From an uncultured Dorea sp. (lineage in GTDB: Bacteria; Bacillota; Clostridia; Lachnospirales; Lachnospiraceae), in the NCBI GenBank assembly GCA_910588745.1, contig CAJURK010000007.1:14587-78586 (forward strand): DNA of 64,000 bases, given 5' to 3'. A program made the translations under genes and the position numbers. Positions 51,439 to 59,526 of this stretch are shown here, piece by piece. Within the stretch, counting starts at the first letter, position 1; each line of letters starts with the position of its first letter. The notes under the pieces are model-generated. The model did no database searches. It was not told the DNA's origin and worked only from the letters and a program-made list of their open reading frames with translations.

Positions 51439-51672
51439 ATGAAACTGAGACATATGCTGTGGTACATAGGACTGATTGCGGCGGTAGCGCTGCTTATTTT
51501 GGGATTCTTTTCAAAAAGCTGGCCGGTCAGCCTGGCGGGATTTGCGGCTGCCTTGATTCTTAGGGCAACAAATAAATATATCCCGCTTCCTGTGGTATAT
51601 CGGGAGCTGGGGGTTGAAAACAGGGTTTTTGAAGGAAGGTCGAAACAGAAAGATGAAGAAGATAATCAATGA
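51439..51672 (+). CDS. Small two-helix membrane protein in PTS/aldolase operon
   Basis: A 77-residue protein with two hydrophobic helices (LWYIGLIAAVALLILGFF and VSLAGFAAALILRA) and a charged C-terminal tail. AAAGGAGG precedes ATG 51439. Its last 20 bases overlap the dhaK start. I do not recognise a family. Its conserved-looking position between aldolase and kinase genes suggests a function tied to the pathway, perhaps assisting the permease, but that is speculation. Confidence 0.78.
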   Translation: MKLRHMLWYIGLIAAVALLILGFFSKSWPVSLAGFAAALILRATNKYIPLPVVYRELGVENRVFEGRSKQKDEEDNQ

Positions 51673-52639
51673 TCCAAACCAGGTGGTAAGCGATATGCTT
51701 GCCGGGATGGCAGCGGTAAATCCCGAAGTATGTTATGACAGGGAAGGCGAAGTGATATACCGCCGGAAGAAAACGGAGAAAGTCGGGATTGTTTCCGGCG
51801 GCGGCAGCGGCCATGAGCCGGCGCATGCCGGATATGTCGGAATGGGAATGCTTGACGCGGCGGTTGCGGGCAACGTGTTCGCGTCTCCGGATCCGGCGAG
51901 GATACTGAACGGGATTGAGCATGCCGACAGCGGCAGGGGCGTGCTGCTGGTTATTAAAAATTATTCCGGCGATATTATGAATTTTGAAATGGCGGCGGAC
52001 TTAGCGGCCGATATGGATATTCCGGTCAGGAGCGTTGTTGTCAGAGACGACGTGGCAGTGAAAGAAAGCACCTATTCTACCGGAAGAAGAGGAATCGCGG
52101 GAACCGTATTTGTTCATAAGATCGCCGGGGCGAGAGCCGAGGCCGGCGGAACGTTGGAGGAAGTGGCCGAGCTGGCGCAGAGGACGGCAGACAATGTAAG
52201 ATCCTTTGGCGTATCCCTGTCCAGTTGTATCCTGCCGGCAGTAGGCGCGCCTGGATTTGCCATTGGGGAAGGACAGATGGAACTCGGCATGGGAATCCAT
52301 GGGGAACCGGGAATTGAACAGACGGCAATGAAGCAGGCGTCGGAAATCGCGGAGATTATGGTGGAGAAGATAACTGCAGATCTGGATTATTCGGGAGCGG
52401 AGACGGCGGTGATAATAAACGGGCTTGGCGGAACGCCGCTGATGGAGCTTTATATCCTGGCGGGGGAGATTGATCAAAAACTCCGCGCGAAGAATATTAC
52501 GCCGGTAAAATATCTGACAGGGAATTTCATGACTTCTCTGGAGATGGCCGGAGCGTCTATGTCTATGCTCCGCTTAGACGACGAGATGAAGCAATACCTG
52601 ACGGCGCCCTGCGACACAATGGCATGGAAGGAAGGATAG
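51653..52639 (+). CDS. dhaK: Dihydroxyacetone kinase subunit DhaK
   Basis: Substrate-binding half of a dihydroxyacetone-type kinase, 328 residues. The substrate loop GIVSGGGSGHEPAHAGYVG and GVLLVIKNYSGDIMNFEMA are standard, and the His that binds the carbonyl covalently lies in GMGIHGEPG. The frame is open upstream to 51614, but ATG 51653 starts the family N-terminus MKKIINDPNQVV. DhaL follows after four bases. No DhaM phospho-donor gene is seen here, so either ATP or a PTS protein must supply phosphate. Relatives also act on erythrulose-like ketoses. Confidence 0.94.
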   Translation: MKKIINDPNQVVSDMLAGMAAVNPEVCYDREGEVIYRRKKTEKVGIVSGGGSGHEPAHAGYVGMGMLDAAVAGNVFASPDPARILNGIEHADSGRGVLLVIKNYSGDIMNFEMAADLAADMDIPVRSVVVRDDVAVKESTYSTGRRGIAGTVFVHKIAGARAEAGGTLEEVAELAQRTADNVRSFGVSLSSCILPAVGAPGFAIGEGQMELGMGIHGEPGIEQTAMKQASEIAEIMVEKITADLDYSGAETAVIINGLGGTPLMELYILAGEIDQKLRAKNITPVKYLTGNFMTSLEMAGASMSMLRLDDEMKQYLTAPCDTMAWKEG

Positions 52640-52643
52640 AGCA

Positions 52644-53291
52644 ATGGGATTTCAGATTACACCAAAGGAATATGTGGATTATATCATTCTGGCCGGGGAA
52701 GAAATTGAGAAAAACGGCGAGTATGTAACGGCGCTGGATGCAAAAACCGGAGACGGAGACCATTGGGTGAACTTAAATTCCGGATTCCAGAAACTTATTT
52801 CAATGCAGGAAGAATTAAAGATTATGGAACTTGCGCCCATGCTGAAAAAAATCGGCATGACGCTGATGTCGGCAATCGGAGGTTCTTCAGGAGTCCTCTA
52901 TGGCAGCGGTTATCTTGCCGCGTCGAAAGCATTGAAGGACGCCGGGGCGTTGGATATCGATACGCTGTACATATTTCTGCAGACAGAGCTGAACGCGATT
53001 ATGGAGCGGGGAAAAGCGAAACCAGGATGGAAAACGATGATTGACAGTCTGTACGAAGGGGTAGAAGCATACGGCGCGGCAAAAGAAGCCGGACAGGATG
53101 AACGGCAGGTTATGGAAGCGCTGAAAAGAGGCGCCCAGGAAGGCAGAGACCGTACCCGGGAAATGGAGGCGGTAAAGGGACGCGCAAGTTACCAGACCAA
53201 CAAAGGCGTAGGCGAGCTTGATCCGGGAGCGGTAACGATGTGCATCCAGTTAGAGTGCTTAAGCGATTATATTTTGAACCATAAATTATAA
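52644..53291 (+). CDS. dhaL: Dihydroxyacetone kinase subunit DhaL
   Basis: Nucleotide-binding half of the kinase, 215 residues. The Asp cluster ALDAKTGDGDHWVNLNSGF binds Mg-ADP/ATP; the usual Gly after GDGDH is Trp here. The nucleotide loop is AIGGSSGVLYGSGYLAASKAL, and the end carries TNKGVGELDPGAVT. GGAAGG precedes ATG 52644. It pairs with the adjacent DhaK. With no DhaM in the cluster, the Gly-to-Trp change may mark a variant subfamily with a different donor or substrate. Confidence 0.92.
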   Translation: MGFQITPKEYVDYIILAGEEIEKNGEYVTALDAKTGDGDHWVNLNSGFQKLISMQEELKIMELAPMLKKIGMTLMSAIGGSSGVLYGSGYLAASKALKDAGALDIDTLYIFLQTELNAIMERGKAKPGWKTMIDSLYEGVEAYGAAKEAGQDERQVMEALKRGAQEGRDRTREMEAVKGRASYQTNKGVGELDPGAVTMCIQLECLSDYILNHKL

Positions 53292-53309
53292 AAAGTGAGG
53301 AGAACAGCA

Positions 53310-54347
53310 ATGAAGAAAGTCAGTTTTTATGCACCGGAGGATATTCGTGTTGAGGAGGCGCCGGTACCGGTACCGGGACCGGGCGAAGTAGTAGTGAGAA
53401 ATAAGGTAACCTTAACCTGCGGTACGGACGTTAAGACCTATAAGAGAGGCTATCGCTACGAGCCGCCGTTTTCCATGGGCCATGAGGCGGCCGGAATCGT
53501 AGAAGCAGTTGGGGAAGGCGTAACGGAATTTAAACCGGGAGACCGGGTCGTGGCGCATAACAGCGCCCCCTGCGGGAAATGTTATTACTGTAAGAAGGGT
53601 CTGCAGTCCATGTGTCCGGACTTGATTCAGAACCAGTTTAAAAATGGAGCCTATGCGCAGTACCAGTTGATTCCGGCTCCGATTGTGGAGCAGAACATGT
53701 TCCATATGCCGGACGCTATGAGTTATAAGCAGGCAGCGCTTTTAGAGCCGCTTTCCTGTGCTTTGTACGGCACGGCTAATGTGCCGATTGAACTGGGGGA
53801 TACGGTATGCGTCAATGGATGCGGCCCGATCGGCCTGATGTTCATCCGCATGTGCTACTTGAGAGGCGCAAGAGTCATTGCCTGTGATTTATCGGACGTG
53901 CGTTTAGAACTTGCAAAGAAGCTTGGAGCGCAGGAAATTATTAATATAAAGAACGTAGACGATCAGGCGCAGGCAGTAAGAGATTTGACCGAGGATAAGA
54001 GAGGCGTTGACGCGGCGATTGAGGCGGCGGGTATTCCCGAGGTGTGGTCGATCGCTATGAATATGGCGCGCCCCGGCGGCTTTGTATTGTGCTTTGGAGG
54101 TACGAAAAAGGGATTGTCGGTTCCGGTAGATACTACGAAACTGCATTATGAGCAGATTACGATCAAGGGCGTATTCCATACGACTCCGGTTCATGTGAAC
54201 GCGGCGTTTGAAATGCTGAAAATGAACGCGATTTCCGCAGACGATTTTGTCCAGAATGAATATCAGATTGAAGATATTGAGAAAGCGATTCTGGAACATG
54301 CGTCGGGGGCGGTAATCAAGAATGCAATTATTTATCCAGAGGATTAA
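53310..54347 (+). CDS. Zinc-dependent polyol/sugar dehydrogenase (MDR)
   Basis: Dehydrogenase of 345 residues. Catalytic zinc ligands are Cys in LTCGTDVK and HE in MGHEAAG. A structural zinc lobe APCGKCYYCKKGLQSMC has all four Cys. The Rossmann loop is VNGCGPIGLM, with Asp in ACDLSDVRL suggesting NAD. It groups with galactitol-1-phosphate or threonine-type dehydrogenases rather than the secondary-alcohol enzyme at 11890. GAGGAG precedes ATG 53310; the ATG at 53295 is an unlikely start. Last gene of the sigma-54 operon, it probably oxidises the imported polyol phosphate. Confidence 0.92.
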   Translation: MKKVSFYAPEDIRVEEAPVPVPGPGEVVVRNKVTLTCGTDVKTYKRGYRYEPPFSMGHEAAGIVEAVGEGVTEFKPGDRVVAHNSAPCGKCYYCKKGLQSMCPDLIQNQFKNGAYAQYQLIPAPIVEQNMFHMPDAMSYKQAALLEPLSCALYGTANVPIELGDTVCVNGCGPIGLMFIRMCYLRGARVIACDLSDVRLELAKKLGAQEIINIKNVDDQAQAVRDLTEDKRGVDAAIEAAGIPEVWSIAMNMARPGGFVLCFGGTKKGLSVPVDTTKLHYEQITIKGVFHTTPVHVNAAFEMLKMNAISADDFVQNEYQIEDIEKAILEHASGAVIKNAIIYPED

Positions 54348-54358
54348 TGGCAGGAAAG

Positions 54359-54396
54359 AAGAGATTTGCAGGCTGAGGCTGTAAATCTCTTTTCTG
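54359..54396 (+). terminator. Terminator of the sigma-54 PTS/aldolase operon
   Basis: AAGAGATTTGCAG pairs with CTGTAAATCTCTT (one wobble) around GCTGAGG, followed by TTCTGCC. It separates the metabolic operon from rpoN, which therefore likely has its own promoter or depends on read-through. Confidence 0.8.
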
Positions 54397-54523
54397 CCTG
54401 GAGTGTGCTTGAACATTCTTTTCTGTCAACGGTATCTTGCCCGGATTGCGGCGCGTATCTGCCAGAAAGGAATATTCAAACACATTCTTAAGTGTGGAAG
54501 CGGAAGAAGAGAGGGGTGACGGC

Positions 54524-55858
54524 ATGGAACTGGAAATGAGGAACGACATACAGCAAAAACAGGCTTTATCACAGAAGATGATACAGTCTGTCCGTATTTT
54601 GGAAATGAGCGCGGATGAAATGGAAGTATTTTTAAACGATATGGCAGAGAGCAACCCTCTGATTGATTTGGAAAAAGAGCAGGCGGACGGGAAAGAAGAT
54701 ATCAGGGGCAGGCTGGAATGGGAAAGGCAGAATGATTATCAGAATGCGCCCTATTATTCTTCCGACGGCGGACAGGAGAACCGGGAGGAATATGTACAGG
54801 GGAACGCCGGGGCAACGCTGGAAGAATACCTGATGATGCAGGTCATCCCTCTGTGCAGGGGGAAATACAGGAAGGAGATCTTTTATTATCTGATAAAATC
54901 TTTGAACGGGTGGGGATATCTGGACGCAGAAATCGGAAAGCTGGCGGAGGAGTTGAGGATACCTGCGGATGTAATGGAAGCGCATCTGGTGAAACTGCAG
55001 TCATTAGAGCCGGCCGGCGTTGGGGCAAGGGACATAGGGGAGTGCCTGCGGATTCAGTTAATGCGGAATTATCCCAAGGAGCGGCTGGCAATACGGATTA
55101 CAGAGGAATGTCTGGAACTTGTGGGGAAACGTAAGTTCCAGGCTGCGGCGAAGCAGCTTGGGGAATCGGCGGAGGCCGTGAAAGCCGCGATGGGGGTTAT
55201 TTACCGTCTGAATCCGAAACCGGCAAACGGATTTGCGAACCAGGAACATCTCCAGTATGTGTACCCGGATGTGTTCGTGACTGTCCGGCCCGAGGGGATG
55301 GAAGTAACGGCGAATGAAACCGCAGTATCGCAGATGAATATCAATCCTTATTATCTGAAGCTATTGGAAGAGTCGCCGGCGGACGGGGAAACGGCTCGGT
55401 ATATTAAAAAGAAATTAGAACAGGTGAAATGGGCGGTCAAATGCGTAGAACAGAGGAAAACGACTCTGCTGAGAACCGCTGAGGCAATTGCAGAGCGGCA
55501 GAAAGCATTCTTTGCCGACTGCGGCGGACTAACGCCTATGCGGATGGAGGATATTGCAAAAGTAACCGGCCTGCATATTTCTACGGTAAGCAGGGCGGTT
55601 AAGAATAAATATGTGCAATGTTCCCGCGGGATCTATCCGATGGGGTATTTCTTTGCCGGGACAGTGGGGGAGCATACGGCGGAAGAGATAAAAAAACAGA
55701 TGAGACTGGTGATTGAGGAGGAAGATAAAAAGAAACCGAAAAGCGATCAGAAAATTGCGGATGCACTTGAAAAGAACGGAATTTCCATATCTCGCAGGAC
55801 GGTGGCAAAATATCGGTCGGAAATGGGGATCGCGGGAGCCGGAGGGCGAAGAGAATAG
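54524..55858 (+). CDS. rpoN: RNA polymerase sigma-54 factor
   Basis: Sigma-54 of 444 residues. The Gln-rich activator-contact region is QQKQALSQKMIQSVRILEM at the start. The core-binding middle includes YLMMQVIPLCRGKYRKEIFYYLI and LQSLEPAGVGARDIGECL. The DNA-binding end contains GLHISTVSRAVKNKY and the RpoN box ISRRTVAKYR. The open frame starts at 54437, but GAGGGGTG precedes ATG 54524. It recognises -24/-12 promoters, of which two perfect examples flank the levR/PTS locus 6 kb away, and needs an AAA+ activator such as that LevR. Confidence 0.96.
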   Translation: MELEMRNDIQQKQALSQKMIQSVRILEMSADEMEVFLNDMAESNPLIDLEKEQADGKEDIRGRLEWERQNDYQNAPYYSSDGGQENREEYVQGNAGATLEEYLMMQVIPLCRGKYRKEIFYYLIKSLNGWGYLDAEIGKLAEELRIPADVMEAHLVKLQSLEPAGVGARDIGECLRIQLMRNYPKERLAIRITEECLELVGKRKFQAAAKQLGESAEAVKAAMGVIYRLNPKPANGFANQEHLQYVYPDVFVTVRPEGMEVTANETAVSQMNINPYYLKLLEESPADGETARYIKKKLEQVKWAVKCVEQRKTTLLRTAEAIAERQKAFFADCGGLTPMRMEDIAKVTGLHISTVSRAVKNKYVQCSRGIYPMGYFFAGTVGEHTAEEIKKQMRLVIEEEDKKKPKSDQKIADALEKNGISISRRTVAKYRSEMGIAGAGGRRE

Positions 55859-55865
55859 AACTTTG

Positions 55866-55907
55866 TCAAGGCTGCCGAAAAGAATGCGGAAGCCTTGAAT
55901 TTTCTTT
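55866..55907 (+). terminator. Terminator after rpoN
   Basis: TCAAGGCT-GCCG pairs with CGGA-AGCCTTGA (one mismatch) around AAAAGAATG, followed by ATTTTCTTT. Strong intrinsic terminator. Confidence 0.9.
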
Positions 55908-55956
55908 ATAGATATGTTAAAACTTTCCATAGAGAAAGATTGGAGGAGTGATCTGC

Positions 55957-57258
55957 ATGGCAAAGATAGATATTATCAGCGGTTTCCTGGGCGCAGGAAA
56001 GACGACATTGATTAAGAAGCTTCTGAAAGAAGCGTTTCAGCAGGAACAGGTGGTACTGATCGAGAATGAGTTCGGCGAGATTGGTATTGACGGCAGTTTC
56101 CTAAAAGAGGCGGGCATTGAAATCCGCGAGATGAATTCCGGCTGCATCTGCTGTTCTCTGGTGGGGGATTTCGGCGCTTCGTTAAAAGAAGTTATTGAGA
56201 AGTACCATCCGGACAGAATTCTAATCGAGCCTTCGGGAGTGGGCAAGCTTTCCGACGTGATTAAGGCTGTGGAGAATGTGAAGGATGAAGCGGATATTGA
56301 ACTGAACAGTTATACGACCGTAGTTGACGTTAATAAATGTAAGATGTACCTGAAAAACTTTGGTGAATTTTACAGCAACCAGGTGGAGACTGCCGGAGCC
56401 ATCATACTAAGCAGGACGGATGTAGCCAAGGAAGGCAAAGCGGAAGCGGCGGTCGCGCTTTTGAGGGAAATGAATCCTAACGCGGCAATCATCACGACGC
56501 CGATCGAGCAGTTAGACGGCGCAAAGATACTGGAGACCATGGAACATGTGGATTCTCTGGAGAAACAGATGATGGAAGAAGAAATGCGCAGGCATGAGCA
56601 GGAACACCGCCATGATCATGGCGCGGACTGTGCCTGCGGCTGTCACGATCAGGGGCATTCCCATGGCTGCGAGCATCCTCATGATCACGAACACCATCAT
56701 GAGCATGAATGCAATCACGGCCATGAACATGCTCGCGAGCATCATCATGGCCACGAACATGCTCACGAACATGAGTGTCATCACAGCCATGAGCATGCTC
56801 ATAGTCATGAGTGCCGTCACGGATACGAACATCCTCATGAGCATGAGCATCATCATGGCCACGAGCATCCGCATGACCAGGAACACCGTCACGACGGCGG
56901 GGAACATCATGGACATGACCATGGTCCGGACTGTACCTGCGGTTGTCACGATCATGACCATCATCACGGCCACCACCATGCAGACGAGGTGTTTACAAGC
57001 TGGGGGAAAGAAACGATTAAGAAATATAATAAAGAGGAATTGAAGGTGAAGCTTGCGGCGCTGGAATCGGAGGATGTATATGGAGTCGTACTCCGGGCCA
57101 AGGGTATGGTTGCGGGCGACGACGGCCAGTGGATTTATTTCGATATGGTTCCGGGGGAACGTGAGGTCAGGGCAGGCGAGCCGGAATTTACCGGACGGCT
57201 CTGTGTAATCGGATCGAACCTGAAGGAAGAAGCATTGGCGCAGTTATTTGAAGTGTAG
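55957..57258 (+). CDS. CobW/G3E GTPase with extreme His-rich linker
   Basis: Metal-handling GTPase of 433 residues. The GTPase domain (1-205) has Walker A GFLGAGKTTLIKKL, the metal motif CICC in NSGCICCSLVGD and LIEPSGVGKLSD. Residues about 210-345 are a linker of repeated His-Glu/His-Asp with two CxCGCH clusters (CACGCHD, CTCGCHD). A CobW C-terminal domain closes the protein. GGAGGAG precedes ATG 55957. CobW proteins deliver zinc or cobalt to target enzymes. The linker is far longer than usual and may buffer metal. It is followed by another G3E gene and a ZIP transporter. Confidence 0.94.
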   Translation: MAKIDIISGFLGAGKTTLIKKLLKEAFQQEQVVLIENEFGEIGIDGSFLKEAGIEIREMNSGCICCSLVGDFGASLKEVIEKYHPDRILIEPSGVGKLSDVIKAVENVKDEADIELNSYTTVVDVNKCKMYLKNFGEFYSNQVETAGAIILSRTDVAKEGKAEAAVALLREMNPNAAIITTPIEQLDGAKILETMEHVDSLEKQMMEEEMRRHEQEHRHDHGADCACGCHDQGHSHGCEHPHDHEHHHEHECNHGHEHAREHHHGHEHAHEHECHHSHEHAHSHECRHGYEHPHEHEHHHGHEHPHDQEHRHDGGEHHGHDHGPDCTCGCHDHDHHHGHHHADEVFTSWGKETIKKYNKEELKVKLAALESEDVYGVVLRAKGMVAGDDGQWIYFDMVPGEREVRAGEPEFTGRLCVIGSNLKEEALAQLFEV

Positions 57259-57268
57259 GTGAAGAAAG

Positions 57269-58228
57269 ATGCAGATGACAGATGACGCAAGGGTTGTTGT
57301 ATATTTCATGACAGGGTTTTTAGAGAGCGGCAAAACGTATTTCCTGCGGCAGACTCTTGGAAAGAATTATTTTAAAATAGACGGCGAGACGGTTCTGATC
57401 CTCTGCGAGGAGGGAGAAGAAGAGTACGAGCCGGAACTTCTTGTATGGGCGAATACGGATGTTGTGACTGTAGCCGATCCGGAGGAGCTGACAAAGGATT
57501 TCCTGCAGGAAATTGAGGATAAATATCATCCGGAACGGGTAATCTTTGAGTGTAACGGCATGTATCCGGTAAGCAAGATGGAAGCGTTAGACGCGCCGGA
57601 GGGATGGGGATTGATTCAGGAGATTACTACGGTGGACGCCAGCACGTTTGACTTGTATATTGCCAATATGAAGTCCCTGTTTGTGGAAATGGTGCGGAAT
57701 GCGGATATGGTAGTATTCAACCGCTGCACCGAGGACATGCCGCTGGCGGCGTACAGAAGAAGCGTGAAGGTAGTCAATCAGGGCGCGGAGATTATCTTTG
57801 AGGGAAAAGACGGAGAGATTGAAGACATTTTCAGCGACCAGATGCCTTATGATCTGGATGCGCCGGTGGTGAAGATTGAAGATATGGACTACGGAATCTG
57901 GTATGTAGATATGCTGGATCATCCGGAGAAATACAAAGGGATAACCGTAGAGGTGCAGGGAAGGGCAAGGAAAGTGAAAGGATTCCCGAAAGAGGAGTTT
58001 GTACTGGGAAGAAGCGCTATGACCTGCTGCGCGGACGATATTACATTTTTAGGATTTATCTGTAAGAGCAAGGACGCAGACCGGCTTGGAGCAGATACCT
58101 GGGTAAGAGCCAGGGGGAAGGTCGGTTTTGAATTAAAACGGGCATACAGAGGAAGAGGCCCGGTGATTACGCTGGAGTCGGTGGAACGGATTCCGGCTCT
58201 TGCCGACGAACTAGTATATTTTAATTAA
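57269..58228 (+). CDS. G3E GTPase-like protein fused to a DUF1980-like domain
   Basis: A 319-residue protein. The N-terminal half is CobW-like with a P loop GFLESGKTYFL but no CxCC motif; the position corresponding to it reads IFECNGMYP. The C-terminal 110 residues (QGRARKVKGFPKEEFVLGRSAMTCCADD) resemble the DUF1980/TIGR03943 domain, normally a separate protein paired with a permease. It starts 10 bases after the first GTPase gene and ends three bases before the frame of the ZIP gene. The fusion suggests a metal-related partner role. The domain match is by remembered motifs. Confidence 0.75.
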   Translation: MQMTDDARVVVYFMTGFLESGKTYFLRQTLGKNYFKIDGETVLILCEEGEEEYEPELLVWANTDVVTVADPEELTKDFLQEIEDKYHPERVIFECNGMYPVSKMEALDAPEGWGLIQEITTVDASTFDLYIANMKSLFVEMVRNADMVVFNRCTEDMPLAAYRRSVKVVNQGAEIIFEGKDGEIEDIFSDQMPYDLDAPVVKIEDMDYGIWYVDMLDHPEKYKGITVEVQGRARKVKGFPKEEFVLGRSAMTCCADDITFLGFICKSKDADRLGADTWVRARGKVGFELKRAYRGRGPVITLESVERIPALADELVYFN

Positions 58229-58282
58229 CCGATGCACACACTAAGGAATACTATAATAATGAGAGAAAGAATGGGAGTTTCT

Positions 58283-59062
58283 ATGAGTGTATTCTTTGGT
58301 GTGATGATACCGTTTATCGGTACGTCGCTGGGAGCGGCCTGTGTATTTTTACTGAAAAATGAAATCCGGGATGGGATCCAGAAAGCGCTTCTTGGATTTG
58401 CGTCCGGAATTATGGTGGCCGCATCTGTGTGGTCACTTTTGATTCCTGCTATGGATATGGCGGGGGCTATGGGAAGGCTGAAATTCATACCGGCGGTGTC
58501 GGGATTTCTGGTGGGCGTGGGATTTATATTGGCTCTGGATACCTTTGTGCCTCATCAGCATTTGGACAGCGACGAAGCCGAAGGGGTGAAGAAAGGATGG
58601 AGCCGTACGGTAAAGCTGGTGTTGGCGGTAACTCTGCATAACATTCCGGAGGGAATGGCGGTAGGCGTGGTATTTGCAGGCATGATTGCAGACCGGGCGG
58701 AAATTACCGTGGCCGGGGCGTTTGCTTTGTCTATCGGGATTGCGGTCCAGAATTTTCCGGAGGGGGCGATCGTTTCCATGCCTCTTCGCAGCGAGGAAAA
58801 TATGAGCAGAGGAAAGGCGTTTTTGTATGGGGCGGCTTCCGGAGTAGTGGAACCGCTGGCGGCAGGGATCACGATTGTGCTTAAGGATGTGCTGGCAAGG
58901 GTGCTTCCTTTTCTTCTGGCATTTGCAGCGGGAGCCATGATCTACGTAGTCGTGGAGGAACTGATACCAGAGGCAAATGAAGGGAAACACAGTAATATTG
59001 GAACCGTTGGCGTGGCAGTGGGGTTCTCTGTGATGATGATTTTGGATGTGGCGCTGGGGTAG
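58283..59062 (+). CDS. ZIP family metal transporter
   Basis: Membrane protein of 259 residues with about eight helices. The metal sites of ZIP carriers are present: HNIPEGMAVG in helix four, QNFPEGAIVSMP in helix five and VVEELIPEA near the end. A short His-containing cytosolic loop (PHQHLDSDEAE) follows helix three. GGGAG precedes ATG 58283 by six bases; the frame is open to 58232. It imports zinc, iron or manganese into the cytosol. Following two G3E GTPases, it completes a metal uptake and delivery unit, most likely for zinc. Confidence 0.94.
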   Translation: MSVFFGVMIPFIGTSLGAACVFLLKNEIRDGIQKALLGFASGIMVAASVWSLLIPAMDMAGAMGRLKFIPAVSGFLVGVGFILALDTFVPHQHLDSDEAEGVKKGWSRTVKLVLAVTLHNIPEGMAVGVVFAGMIADRAEITVAGAFALSIGIAVQNFPEGAIVSMPLRSEENMSRGKAFLYGAASGVVEPLAAGITIVLKDVLARVLPFLLAFAAGAMIYVVVEELIPEANEGKHSNIGTVGVAVGFSVMMILDVALG

Positions 59063-59526
59063 GTGGGTGAGGCCAAGTTCCGTTTCCGGGGCGTCCGCAG
59101 GCAGCGTATCGTCTTATGCAAAGCCGGGCGACACTGCGGCAAACTAACTGCTAACTTCGGCTAGGACGTACAGGAGAGCCTGTGCGTCCAAGTCTTCGTA
59201 AGCAGTGGATTTTGCCTTCGTTAAAAGCGCCCTTTCATGTTTTGTGTAAGACGATACGCTGCCTGCGGACGCTCCGAAAACGGAACTTGGCCGCGGAGAT
59301 TTTGTGATTTGTTTGGCTGCTGCGGTTGCCGGAAATGGAGATGGCTGCCAGGATATATTAAGGGAAGTTTTAGAATTTTTTCACAGATTTATAAGAGTTT
59401 TGGCGTATAATGGAAAAGATACATGGTGGTATGCAAAGGGCATACGGCGTTGTTATATGATTTTGGCATAGGGAGGGACGCGCAGGTTTTCCGTATTGAA
59501 AACGGAGAAACGAAGGACGGATTTTT
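59063..59526 (+). other. 464-bp gap holding an inverted-repeat element
   Basis: Most of the first half is the 222-bp element described separately. The remainder (59293-59526) is AT-rich. A TATAAT at about 59408-59413 may be the -10 of the P-type ATPase gene, but no good -35 is found. There is no gene. Confidence 0.6.
59071..59292. repeat. 222-bp element with 46-bp inverted terminal repeats
   Basis: The left arm 59071-59116 and right arm 59247-59292 are reverse complements with two mismatches over 46 bases, starting GGCCAAGTTCCG. The 130-base interior contains a stable hairpin (GGACGTACAGG at 59164-59174 with CCTGTGCGTCC at 59179-59189). It also holds a 40-base stretch (59198-59237) repeated in diverged form at 43230-43269. 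It could be a miniature transposable element or a large structured RNA. No ORF or transposase is inside. Confidence 0.88.

Noticed and set aside
56512..57043. Long alternate-frame ORFs over the His-rich linker
   Set aside because: They arise because the repeated CAT/CAC/GAG/GAA codons keep other frames open; composition (Met/Val-rich or Met/Thr-rich) is an artefact.
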